In this document: in pieces, positions 37,815 through 47,887 of the stretch | Position numbering within the stretch: the first letter of the stretch is position 1 | How the letters are laid out: each line of letters starts with the position of its first letter | Assembly: GCA_963792655.1 (NCBI GenBank) | Contig: CAWBWU010000003.1 | Location: forward strand, 992,001 to 1,056,000 | Reading direction: 5' to 3' | Length of the DNA stretch: 64,000 bases | From: DOZZ01 sp963792655 | GTDB lineage: Bacteria; Acidobacteriota; Terriglobia; Bryobacterales; Bryobacteraceae | The notes under the pieces: generated by a model | What the model was told of the DNA's origin: nothing | Databases searched by the model: none | What the model saw: only the letters and a program-made list of their open reading frames with translations | Program-made: the position numbers and the translations under genes

Positions 37815-37970
37815 GAATTAAACCAACAACCCCAATTTTGCTGATGTGAATGTGTTGGTACGCGTATACAAGCGGGGTACTTCCAAGCGCTTGATTACGT
37901 GCGCGGCACATGGCTTATCCGGCGACAAGCCAGTAGGTGTGCGATGAGGGCGGGAACTAAACTGCGGTTT

Positions 37971-37994
37971 ACGTGCCGCGCGTGCGCGGCACGT
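37971..37994. terminator. Long perfect palindrome downstream of rplK
   Basis: Eleven bases (ACGTGCCGCGC) pair with GCGCGGCACGT around two bases, 20 bases after the rplK stop. No T-run follows on the minus strand, so it is either a weak or factor-assisted terminator or a protein-binding palindrome. Part of it (GTGCGCGGCAC) also occurs at 37899-37909. Confidence 0.5.
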
Positions 37995-38014
37995 AGGTTA
38001 CTCAGAAAAACTAC

Positions 38015-38443
38015 TTAAACGACGTCGACTCCCATACTTCTGGCGGTTCCCCGCACGGAATTCATGGCGGACTCCACGTCGAAGCAATTCAAATCGGGCA
38101 TCTTGATCTTGGCGATCTCTTCGACTTGCTTCTGGGTGATCTTGCCGACCTTTGCTTTATGCGGTTCAGCGGAACCCTTCGCAATGTTTACGGCGCGCTT
38201 GATCAACACGGGCACGGGCGGTGTCTTGGTGATGAAGGTAAACGAGCGATCCGAGAAGATGGTGATCACGACCGGGATGATCAGCCCTTCCTGGTCCTTC
38301 GCCGAGGTCTTCGCGTTGAAGGCCTTGCAGAACTCCATGATGTTTACGCCCTGAGGACCCAGCGCGGTACCTACCGGCGGTGCGGGTGTGGCCTTTCCTG
38401 CGGGAATCTGCAGCTTGACCGAACCTGTGATTTTCTTTGCCAT
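38015..38443 (-). CDS. rplK: 50S ribosomal protein L11
   Basis: A 142-residue L11. Features include VKLQIPAGKATPAPPVGTAL and GPQGVNIMEFCKAFNAKT at the N-terminus, then the rRNA-binding C-terminal domain ending NSVRGTARSMGVDVV. It binds 23S rRNA at the GTPase centre. It is the last gene of the tuf-secE-nusG block, 12 bases after nusG. In most bacteria rplA follows; here it does not. Confidence 0.97.
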   Translation of the reverse strand: MAKKITGSVKLQIPAGKATPAPPVGTALGPQGVNIMEFCKAFNAKTSAKDQEGLIIPVVITIFSDRSFTFITKTPPVPVLIKRAVNIAKGSAEPHKAKVGKITQKQVEEIAKIKMPDLNCFDVESAMNSVRGTARSMGVDVV

Positions 38444-38455
38444 ACTCTTGCCTCT

Positions 38456-39145
38456 CTAATTCTTTTCGACTTGCAGGAAGTCCAACTCAACCGGCGTCGC
38501 GCGGCCAAAGATTGTGACCAGCACGCGCAAGGTGCTGCGCTCCGGATTGACTTCGTCCACCTTACCGGTGAAGTTAGTGAACGGTCCGTCGATGATACGC
38601 ACGGTCTCGTTCTTCTCGAAATTCATCTTCGGCCGCGGACGTTCCGCAGACGAAGCCTGACGATACAGAATCTTGTTCACTTCGTCCGCAGTCAAGGGCA
38701 CGGGATTCGTGCCGCCGCCGACGAAGCCTGTGACGCGCGGCGTTGCCTTCACGGCATGCCACAACTCGTCATTCATTTCCATCTCGACCAGCACGTAGCC
38801 GGGATACACCAGCCGCTTGCTGGTGACCTTCTTCCCGTTACGCAGCTCGACAACTTCTTCGGTCGGGATCAGTATCTGGCCGATCTTATCGGCAAACCCG
38901 AAAGCTTCGCCGCGGCTCTTCAGCGACTCGGCTACTTTGTTCTCGAAACCCGAGTAAGTGTGCAGGATGAACCACTGCTTGGAACTAAGCTCTGGAACAG
39001 GCTCAGCAACCTCATCGGAGGCGAGCTCTTCAATGTGAGGAGCGTCTTCTACCGGTTCTTCGATGTCCGATTCCGGAATGTACTCTGCGGCTTCCTGCGT
39101 TACCGGGAGTTCGTCTTCGGGATACTGCGCGGGATCAAAACTCAC
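38456..39145 (-). CDS. nusG: Transcription termination/antitermination protein NusG with acidic N-terminal extension
   Basis: The NGN domain starts near residue 55 (KQWFILHTYSGFENKVAESL; RLVYPGYVLVEMEMND), and the KOW domain follows (ETVRIIDGPFTNFTGKVDEV). NusG binds RNA polymerase and links it to Rho or to the ribosome. About 50 residues before the NGN domain are acidic (SDIEEPVEDAPHIEELASDE) and absent from E. coli NusG; such extensions occur in several phyla. It overlaps secE by four bases (ATGA). The gene is intact. Confidence 0.95.
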   Translation of the reverse strand: MSFDPAQYPEDELPVTQEAAEYIPESDIEEPVEDAPHIEELASDEVAEPVPELSSKQWFILHTYSGFENKVAESLKSRGEAFGFADKIGQILIPTEEVVELRNGKKVTSKRLVYPGYVLVEMEMNDELWHAVKATPRVTGFVGGGTNPVPLTADEVNKILYRQASSAERPRPKMNFEKNETVRIIDGPFTNFTGKVDEVNPERSTLRVLVTIFGRATPVELDFLQVEKN

Positions 39146-39372
39146 TTAGCTAAGCCTTCGGACAAACGCACAATCGTGAGGTTGATAATCGAATCGATGA
39201 TCTTGAAGTACGCGGCAAACGCGAACACCGTGACGATCACGACAGCGGTGGTGGACTCCACCTGCTTGCGCGATGGCCACGTCACCCGCCTCATCTCGGT
39301 CTTGAGATCGGCGTAATACTCTTTCGAGCGTTCGGGCCAGCTTCGAGCTGTTTGAATTTCTGTTGTCGCCAT
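39142..39372 (-). CDS. secE: Preprotein translocase subunit SecE
   Basis: A 76-residue single-helix protein. Motifs are the cytoplasmic LKTEMRRVTWPSRKQVE, the membrane helix STTAVVIVTVFAFAAYFKII and a short tail. ATG 39372 (MATTEIQTARSW) is chosen; an in-frame start at 39429 would run into the tRNA-Trp gene. SecE stabilises SecY in the translocon. It is coupled to nusG by an ATGA overlap and lies just after tRNA-Trp. Confidence 0.93.
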   Translation of the reverse strand: MATTEIQTARSWPERSKEYYADLKTEMRRVTWPSRKQVESTTAVVIVTVFAFAAYFKIIDSIINLTIVRLSEGLAK

Positions 39373-39399
39373 GCCTTGCCTGTCTGTCGGGGAATCGGT

Positions 39400-39473
39400 T
39401 GGCAGGGGCGGGGAGAATCGAACTCCCACAGGCGGTTTTGGAGACCGCTAGTCTACCGTTAACCTACGCCCCT
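39400..39473 (-). tRNA. tRNA-Trp (CCA)
   Basis: The acceptor stem AGGGGCG pairs with CGCCCCT, and CCA is encoded at the 3' end. The anticodon loop CTCCAAA gives CCA. It lies between tuf and secE, the usual place for tRNA-Trp in many bacteria, and may be processed out of the secE-nusG transcript. Confidence 0.95.
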
Positions 39474-39475
39474 AC

Positions 39476-39512
39476 ACAAAACGGACGGTCCCATACGGAA
39501 CCGTCCGCTTTT
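39476..39512 (-). terminator. Terminator after tuf
   Basis: An 8-bp stem (39482-39489 with 39500-39507) closes a ten-base loop and is followed on the minus strand by GTTTTG. It separates the tuf transcript from tRNA-Trp. Confidence 0.75.
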
Positions 39513-39525
39513 TAGTTTACCTAAT

Positions 39526-40713
<1,188 letters not shown>

Positions 40714-40744
40714 GTCGGTCCTGAAATGCCTCGTCGAAGAACTG

Positions 40745-40820
<76 letters not shown>

Positions 40821-40839
40821 CTGAAAACAACTATAAACC

Positions 40840-40927
40840 TGGTGGACAGGGGAGGATTCGAACCTCCGTAGCCCTTAAGGGCGGCAGATTTACAGTCTGC
40901 TGGTATTAACCGCTCACCCACCTGTCC
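40840..40927 (-). tRNA. tRNA-Tyr (GTA)
   Basis: The acceptor stem GGACAGG pairs with CCTGTCC. The anticodon loop CTGTAAA gives GTA, and the long variable arm is typical of tRNA-Tyr; CCA is encoded. It is the first gene of the tRNA-tuf block. The 283 bases before the CRTAC1 gene must hold this block's promoter. Confidence 0.96.
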
Positions 40928-41210
40928 GGGGATTTTTACCTCAGCACCCGACCACGCGCTACAGGCACGCATGTGGGCAACGGAACGTGAAACCCGTAAC
41001 AGGGAAATTATAACGCAAGAGTCAGGCGACGGTCGAGGGGGGCTTCAATTTGAGGTGACGACAACAAGCGTAGGTGTCAGAGGCGCGACGGGAAGGAGCG
41101 CACAATCGAGAGCTCACCCATTCCGAATCGCCGAACCCAGACCCGCGCTGTTGATTGATGCTAAGTTGTAGTTTCACCCCGATTTCTCGCACCTTCGATA
41201 CTTCCGCACC

Positions 41211-42876
41211 ATGAAAACAATTTTGTTTGTGGCTGTTGGCTTTGCCCTGCTCGGCGCGGCGGTACTTCCGGCACCTTCTCCTGTCCATTTCACTGAAGTC
41301 ACTCAGCAGGCTGGAATCAAGTTCGTCCATAACGCAGGCAAAACGGGCAAGAAGTACCTGCCGGAAACAATGGGCGCCGGCGCGGCTTTCTTCGATTACG
41401 ACGGGGACGGCTGGCCCGATATCCTCCTGATCAACAGCCGCGATTGGACACCGCGCGGGCGTAAGACTACTGCGGCCCTGTATCACAACAACCACAACGG
41501 CACGTTTACCGATGTCACGGCAGGCAGCGGATTCGATGTCGAGATGTATGGCATCGGCGTCGCTGTTGCCGATTACGACAATGATGGCCGCGAAGACGTC
41601 TACATCACGGCGCTCGAAGGCGATCGCCTGTTCCACAACGAAGGCCACGGCAAGTTCCGCGACGTTACCAAAGACTCGGGCATTCACAACGCCAGCTTCG
41701 GCACCAGCGCCGCGTGGCTCGACTACGATCGCGACGGCAAGCTCGACCTGTTTGTCGCCAACTATGTGCAGTGGCAACAGAAGGGCGACATCTGGTGTTC
41801 ACTCGACGGCAGCACCAAGTCTTACTGCACACCCGAATCTTACAAAGGCACGCAGAGCCGGCTGTTCCACAACCTCGGCAACGGCAAGTTTGAAGATGTG
41901 ACGGCGAAGGCGGGGCTGACTGATCCGAATTCAGAAATCACTCGGTGTGACGGTCTTTGATTTAGACAACGACGGCTGGCCCGATCTGTTCGTCACCAAC
42001 GACACGCAGCCGAACAAGCTCTATCGCAACAATCACAACGGCACGTTCACCGAGAAGGGCATGTCTGCCGGCGTGGCCTATGGAGAAGATGGCGTCGCGC
42101 GTGGCGCGATGGGCGTCGATTGGGCCGACTACGATCGCAGTGGGCGCGCGCATCTGCTGGTTGGGAACTTCTCGAATCAGATGATCGGGCTTTATCACAA
42201 CGAAGGCGGTGGCCTCTTTGTCGACGAAGCGCCGCAATCGAGTGTGGGCCGCGAGAGCCTGCTGACGTTGTCTTTCGGTGCGTTCTTCTTCGATTACGAT
42301 CTCGATGGCTACCCGGATATCTTCACTGCCAATGGCCACATCGAAGAAGAGATCGGGCGCGTTCAGCCGAAGATCAAGTACGCGGAGCCACCGTTGCTGT
42401 TCCGCAATCTCGGCGGGAAGAAGTTCGAGAACGTTACGGCGAAGATGGGAGCGCAGTTCAATACTCCGCGGGTTGCACGCGGCGCCATCTTCGGCGACTT
42501 CGATCATGATGGCGATCTCGACATCCTGGTAACAAACAACGGCGGCGCCGCCCATCTGTTTCGCAACGATGGCGGCAATCAGAACCACTGGCTGTGTGTG
42601 AAGACCGTCGGCACCAAGTCCAACCGCGACGGCATCGGTGCAGTAGTGCGCATCGAAAGCGCGCAGGGCAAGCAATGGAATATGGTGCGCAGTGGCTCGA
42701 GCTATGCATCGCAAAGCGATCTGGCGCTCACGTTCGGGCTCGGCGCGGACACCACGGTGCAGAGCCTGCTGGTGGAATGGCCGAGCGGCGCGAAGACAAA
42801 GCTCAGCAATATCGCGGCGAATCAGTTCATCACGGTGGATGAGTCGAAGGGCATCGTCGCCAAGTCAGCGCGTTAG
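41211..42876 (+). CDS. CRTAC1/FG-GAP repeat protein with ASPIC/UnbV C-terminus, one frameshift
   Basis: A secreted protein of about 550 residues. The signal peptide is followed by repeated calcium-binding blades: DYDGDGWPD, DYDNDGRED, DYDRDGKLD, DLDNDGWPD, DYDLDGYPD and DFDHDGDLD. The C-terminus is the ASPIC/UnbV domain (NHWLCVKTVGTKSNRDGIGA, VEWPSGAKTKLSN). One base shift near 41935 separates the two halves; both are otherwise open and consistent. Such beta-propellers are abundant in Acidobacteria and Planctomycetes, and their ligand is not known. It is convergent with the TrmH-family gene, with 12 bases of overlap. Confidence 0.87.
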
Positions 42877-43644
42877 TTCGCGCTGCCTCTGCGCTTCATA
42901 GAGCAGGATCGCTGCGGACACTGCTGCATTCAGGCTTTCCACTCCGCTCGTGGCAATCGTTAGTCGCTCGGAATGCTCGAGCAGCAGCTTCGAAACGCCC
43001 TGGCCTTCGCTGCCGATGATCAGCATGCACCGCTTGAGTGCGACCTGATCCACACGCGCCGCATTGGAAGGCACGGCGGCAAAGCTGGGGCGTCCATAAT
43101 TCCGCCCGAGTTCAACAACCTGCTCTGCAGTCACACCTGTCGCCACAGGCACGCGAAAGAGCGAGCCCGCCGAAGCACGCAGCGTTTTCGGGTGAAACGG
43201 ATGCACCGCCCCTTTGAGAAACAAAATGCCCGCGCCGCCGAAAGCCTCCGTTGCTCTGGCGATGTTGCCGGCATTGCCGGGGTCTTGAATGCCGTCGAGC
43301 ACCACCACGGGACCATCGCCGGCAAACACATCGTCATAAGTTGCAGAGCGGGGCTCAACCAGTGCGATCACGCCTTGAGAAGTTTCCGTACCGGCCAGAG
43401 AATCGAACAGCTTTTCCGCCACTAGTGTGATGCGCGCTTGAGTTGCGGCTCGTGCACGGTCGAGCGCAGACTCACGCGCCAGGACACGGGCAATCCGCAC
43501 CGGGCTGCGCTGCGCTTCTTCGAGCAGATGAAAACTTTCGGCAACGCAATAGCCTTCCGAGGTCAGGGAACCACGGTGAATTGCACGCCGCACGTCTTGT
43601 AGTAAAGGGTTGCTGGAACTCGATAGAATGTCGAGCCGGTCCAT
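42865..43644 (-). CDS. TrmH/SpoU family RNA methyltransferase
   Basis: A 259-residue SPOUT enzyme. The N-terminal substrate-binding domain is followed by the three knot motifs: DGIQDPGNAGNIARATEAFG, LIIGSEGQGVS and SLNAAVSAAILLYE. It should methylate a 2'-O-ribose of rRNA or tRNA; the RlmB/TrmH-like type cannot be resolved further. The gene is intact, convergent with the CRTAC1 gene and divergent from ydcF. Confidence 0.92.
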   Translation of the reverse strand: MDRLDILSSSSNPLLQDVRRAIHRGSLTSEGYCVAESFHLLEEAQRSPVRIARVLARESALDRARAATQARITLVAEKLFDSLAGTETSQGVIALVEPRSATYDDVFAGDGPVVVLDGIQDPGNAGNIARATEAFGGAGILFLKGAVHPFHPKTLRASAGSLFRVPVATGVTAEQVVELGRNYGRPSFAAVPSNAARVDQVALKRCMLIIGSEGQGVSKLLLEHSERLTIATSGVESLNAAVSAAILLYEAQRQRELTR

Positions 43645-43656
43645 GCTGTATCTACA

Positions 43657-44268
43657 ATGTTGAAATCAGGATAGCGCACACGAAAAAGTTAGCTCTCATT
43701 CTCGTCGCAGTTCCGCTGGTCTTCGTGATTGCCTATTTGACGGTGCTGACCGTGCGCATCGCGCGGCAGTCTGCGCATGACGAAGCGGCGAAGGCCGACA
43801 TCATCATCGTGATGGGTGCGGCCGAATACCGCGGCCGCCCATCGCCCGGTATATAAAGCCCGGCTGGACCACGCGATTCAGCTTTACCTGCAGCACATGG
43901 CGCCGCGCATCATGACCACCGGCGGCGCAGGCGGCGATCCGCAGTTCACCGAAGGCACGGTGGGCCGCTCCTACCTGATCGATCGCGGCATCCCATCCGA
44001 AACCATCGTGGTCGAGCACGAGGGCTCAACGACGGTTGAGTCGCTGGCCGCGGCGGGAGAGATCCTCGCGCGCATGGGCCTGTCGTCGTGCATTGTCGTC
44101 AGTGACGGTTATCACATCTTTCGCGCCAAGCGCATGCTGCAATCGCGCGGTTATCACGTCTTTGGTTCGCCGCGCGTCGAAGCATGGCGCGGCAAACGCA
44201 CCTTGTATTACCTGTATTTCCGGCAGGCAGTGGGCTACGCGCTGTGGAAGGTCGGGCTGGCGGTTTAA
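43657..44268 (+). CDS. YdcF/DUF218 membrane-anchored protein, frameshifted
   Basis: The first part has a hydrophobic helix (LALILVAVPLVFVIAYLTV) and the DUF218 opening strand ADIIIVMGAAEYRGRPSP. A frame change near 43845 joins it to KARLDHAIQLYLQHMAPRIM, the motif GGAGGDPQFTE and SCIVVSDGYHIFRAKRM. ATG 43657 is out of frame with the helix, so a second indel close to the start is likely. SanA/YdcF proteins act on cell envelope components, but the reaction is not settled. Confidence 0.72.
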
Positions 44269-44316
44269 CGGAGTTTGTTACGCCATCGTCACTTGGCACG
44301 TCTGCGTAGTGGCCGG

Positions 44317-45336
44317 TCACTGACCGGCCATGGTCGCCGGCCGAGACGGACGTTGCGGCGCAAGACAACAATCCGCTGGGCACACATCGTGATTCGGCCC
44401 ACATGCGCCAATCGCTTCACGCGGGGCATTCGGGTCCAAGCGTTCCTCTATCAACTTGCGAATCATTGACACGAAGCGCGGATGCGTCCCCGCAGTCCCC
44501 GCGCGCACCATGTGAATGTTCAACTCGTCGCAAATCGCGCGTGCTTCGGTATCGAGGTCGAACAGCACTTCCATGTGATCCGAGATGAAACCAATCGGCA
44601 CAATGACCACGCGCGCCGGCTTGTTCTCCCGCAGCCAATCACCGATATCCGGTTCGAGCCACGGCTGCCCGGGCGCACCGCTGCGGCTTTGGTAAACCAA
44701 CGGATCTTCCCCGCGTCCGGCGCCTTCCGAAACCAGGCGGCATGTTTCACGCAATTGATCGACATACGCGCTCGACGTTGCCATCGATAGCGGAATGCTG
44801 TGCGCGGTGTACACCACACTGACCGGTTCACCCGCTTCGAATTGCGACAGCGCCGCTTGCAGCCGTTCGATCATCACCGCGACGAAGTCCGGATGGTTGT
44901 AGAACACCCGTAGCTTGTCGGCAGACGGCGCTCCGGGGCCAACGAGTTCTTGCGCCCGCTGAATGTCTTCGCGGTACTGGCGGCAGCCCGAGTACGAACT
45001 GTACGCGGACGTCATGAACGCCAGCGCATGCTGCACGCCGTCTTCGCGCATCTTGCGCAGCGTGTCGGGCAGCAGCGGATGCCAGTTGCGATTACCCCAA
45101 TAAACCGGCAGGTTCGGACCGTGCGCTTCCAACTCGCGTTGGAGCGCCGCAATCAGCTCGCGGTTCTGTTGATTGATGGGGCTCTTGCCGCCGAAGTGTT
45201 GATAGTGTTCCGCCACTTCGAGCATGCGCTCGCGCGGCACGTTCCGCCCGCGCAACACGTTCTCGAGAAAGGGCAGCACTTCGTCCGGCGCTTCCGGACC
45301 GCCGAACGAGACCACCAGAATTGCGTCGTATTTCAT
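44317..45336 (-). CDS. hemH: Ferrochelatase with C-terminal cysteine cluster
   Basis: A 339-residue ferrochelatase. Motifs are ILVVSFGGPEAPDEV, VYTAHSIPLSMA (the invariant His) and PIGFISDHMEVLFDLDTEA. A cysteine in YSGCRQYRED and the C-terminal CGPNHDVCPADCC give the four-cysteine set that ligates a [2Fe-2S] cluster in actinobacterial-type enzymes. Those insert iron into coproporphyrin (coproporphyrin-dependent haem route) or protoporphyrin. The coproporphyrin type is inferred, not proven. It supplies haem to the many cytochromes of this window. The gene is intact. Confidence 0.88.
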   Translation of the reverse strand: MKYDAILVVSFGGPEAPDEVLPFLENVLRGRNVPRERMLEVAEHYQHFGGKSPINQQNRELIAALQRELEAHGPNLPVYWGNRNWHPLLPDTLRKMREDGVQHALAFMTSAYSSYSGCRQYREDIQRAQELVGPGAPSADKLRVFYNHPDFVAVMIERLQAALSQFEAGEPVSVVYTAHSIPLSMATSSAYVDQLRETCRLVSEGAGRGEDPLVYQSRSGAPGQPWLEPDIGDWLRENKPARVVIVPIGFISDHMEVLFDLDTEARAICDELNIHMVRAGTAGTHPRFVSMIRKLIEERLDPNAPREAIGACGPNHDVCPADCCLAPQRPSRPATMAGQ

Positions 45337-45393
45337 CTTCTTGTTTGAGGATACGCATTTGCGCGCGATGCATCTTTTGTTCTAATAGTCGCT

Positions 45394-45975
45394 ATGCCTT
45401 CGACCCGCCGCGATATGTTGCGTCTCGCCGCCATCGCCGCTGCCTTGCCTGGAGGCGCCGAGTTCATGACGGCCTGGCTGCAAGCGGCCGACACGCATAA
45501 CCATTCGAGCGCGCCCGCCGAGCCGCCGCTGTTGCGCGACTACAAACCGAAGTTCTTCGCAGCTGACGATTTCGCGGCGCTCCAGTCGTTCACTGAAATC
45601 CTCATCCCGACGGACAGCACGCCAGGTGCTCGTGAAGCGCACTGCGCACATTACATCGACTTCCTGCTGCAAGCTTCGGACGAAGTGCCGCGCGTTCAGA
45701 AGCAGTGGCGCGACGCGATGCAGTCGTTGCGCGACGCAGGCTTCCATGCCGCCACGCCCGAGCAACGCAACGCGCTGGTTGAAGCGATGTCCCTACCGGA
45801 ACGTGATCGCACCAAGACGCATGCTGGTTTCGCGGCCTATCGCTTGATCAAAGCGCAAAACACATTTGCGTTCTACACGTCGCGCGCAGGCATGATCGAC
45901 ACGCTCGACTACCGAGGTAATTCGTTCAATACAACGTTCCCGGCCTGCACGCACCCGGAACACCACACGCTTTAG
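45394..45975 (+). CDS. Gluconate 2-dehydrogenase subunit 3-like Tat protein
   Basis: A 193-residue protein with a Tat-like leader (STRRDMLRLAAIAAALPG). The subunit 3 features of the DUF gluconate-2-dehydrogenase-3 family follow: FAALQSFTEILIPTDSTPGA, ALVEAMSLPE and the ending FYTSRAGMIDTLDYRGNSF. It serves as the small chaperone or Tat-carrier subunit for a GMC flavoenzyme. The GMC gene ends at 45972 on the opposite strand, so the two share an end but not a transcript. The gene is intact. Confidence 0.85.
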   Translation: MPSTRRDMLRLAAIAAALPGGAEFMTAWLQAADTHNHSSAPAEPPLLRDYKPKFFAADDFAALQSFTEILIPTDSTPGAREAHCAHYIDFLLQASDEVPRVQKQWRDAMQSLRDAGFHAATPEQRNALVEAMSLPERDRTKTHAGFAAYRLIKAQNTFAFYTSRAGMIDTLDYRGNSFNTTFPACTHPEHHTL

Positions 45976-47755
45976 CCGCGCTTACTCTGCTCGAGCAGAT
46001 GTGTGCAGCCGCGCGCGCTCAACGCCATCATGGTGAGCGTCGGGTGCTTGTCGCCTGTTGAACAAAACGCATTGCCGCCGAACACATAGAGATTCGAAAC
46101 GTCGTGCGTCTGGCAATAGGAGTTGAGCACGCCGTCGCGCGCATCATCGCTCATGCGCGCGGTGCCGACTTCGTGAATTGCGCCGTTCAGCGTATCGCGC
46201 ACCGGCGGTGCTTTCAGATCCGCAGGCTGCTTCGGCGGCGCGCCGCGATCGCCATTCTCACCGGTGCGGCCCACGGCGACATCGGCCGGCTTCTCATCGG
46301 GCGAACCAGGACCGCCCGGGAAATCCCGCCGGGCCGCCGCGTTGCGCACCAGCCAGGATTTCCCCGCCCGCCTTGCGGAACAACTCTTCGGCGCGATGTT
46401 GGAAGTCCGCGATCAACTTGCGGTCGTTATCCGAATGCGTAAAGTGAATTTTCAGCACCGGGATACCCCAGTGATCTTTCACTTCGGGATCGAGTTCGAC
46501 AAAGTTGTTCTTCTGCGCCAGCATCTCCGAGCCCGCATTCCAAACCCGTGCTTGCGCGGCATAGCGGCTCTTCACTTCGTTCTTCCACGCCGAGCCGTAG
46601 CCGGGCACCGATGCCGCGTACTGCGGATATTCGGTCTGGCCTCCGGTCGCGTTCATCACGTAGCCGCGAATGAAATCCTTGTGCTGCGTTTCCTTGCTGA
46701 TGTTCTGGAAGTTCGGAATCGTGATGCCCGCGGACTTGCCATCATCCAGGCGTGCCGGCCGCATTGCGCAGCTTGGGCAGCATGCCGACCACACCGCCGC
46801 CGCTCACTTGATCCATCATGTAGTGGCCCAGCAGTCCGCTCGAATTGGCGATGCCGCCTTTTGCCGAGAGCAGCATCAGGCGCGTGTTCTCGAGCGTGGA
46901 GGCCGCAAGGATCACGTACTTCGCATCCACCTCCACCGGTTTCATCGTGAAGCGCTCGATGTAAGCAACGCCCTTGGCCTGGTGGTCGCCATCCATGCGC
47001 ACATGCGACACCACGCAGTCGGTGCGCACTTCCAGATTGCCGGTTTTGAGCGCGGGCGGCAGCGTTGTCGAAACAGTGCTGAACATCGCGCCCACATCGC
47101 ATCCGTTCACACAGTTGCCGCAGTAGTGGCAGGGCGGCCGGTTGTGATGCATCTGCGTGAGCTGCGCAAGGCGCCGGTGGGTCGTCCTGTAGTTCAGAGC
47201 TTTGGCAGCCGTCGAGAAGATGGTCTCGGCGCAGTTCAACGCCATCGGAGGCAGGAACGGACCATCGGGAAATTGCGGCAGGCCCAACTTCTCGCCGCTG
47301 ACGCCGATGTAGCTTTCGACGCGATCGTAGTAAGGCTTCATGTCGGCATAGGTGACGGCCCAGTCTTTGCCGTGACCGTCGCGCGATGCCGCTTTGAATT
47401 CGTAGTCCGCCATGCGATCCGTCGCCCGCGCCCAGTGCAGCGTGCGTCCGCCGAGACAGCGCGACCGCGTCCAGCGGTAGTTCGTTTCAGGCGAGGTGGT
47501 GTAAGGGTTTTCGGTGCTATCGAGCATGATGCGGTAGTTGCGCTCGTTCCCGGTATAGCGCCGCATCGCACCAGGTTTGCCCTGGCCACGAAAGGGCATC
47601 TCATAGAGGAACGTGTGATGAAAGTCTTTGGCGGGCACCACATTGCTGCCGGCTTCGAGCATCAGAACTTTCATTCCGGCCTGCGCCAGTTCCATCGCGG
47701 CCCAGCCGCCGCACGCGCCAGAGCCCACAATCACCACGTCGTATAGTTTCGGCAT
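45972..47755 (-). CDS. GMC-family FAD oxidoreductase, two frameshifts
   Basis: About 580 residues in three frame segments. The N-terminus has the Rossmann GSGACGG and LGGRTLHW, and a Cys-rich CHYCGNCVNGCDVGA typical of the gluconate-dehydrogenase-like group. Segment two (near 46790 to 46350) runs ATGGQTEYPQYAASVPGYGS, and segment three ends with HEVGTARMSDD and LYVFGGNAFCSTGDKHPT. The enzyme should oxidise a sugar acid or alcohol and pass electrons to a cytochrome. Its subunit 3 partner is the convergent neighbour. The indels lie near 46780 and 46330. Confidence 0.85.
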
Positions 47756-47887
47756 GAAAGAGTTTTTATTTTATGCCGTAGCGCCGGCGCGACCGTGAGT
47801 GAGTGCATCCAACCCACCCCACGACATACGGGACCTAGCCTCCCCTGCCCGCCATTCCTATAAACTAGATCCACGCTGCCGCCCCGT

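Noticed and set aside
37699..37911. 70-codon open frame over tRNA-Ser
   Set aside because: It covers the whole tRNA in antisense and has no homology I recognise.
37899..37993. Direct repeat GTGCGCGGCAC (two copies) as an attachment site for an element at tRNA-Ser
   Set aside because: The copies are short, lie in the same intergenic spacer, and no integrase or cargo lies between them.
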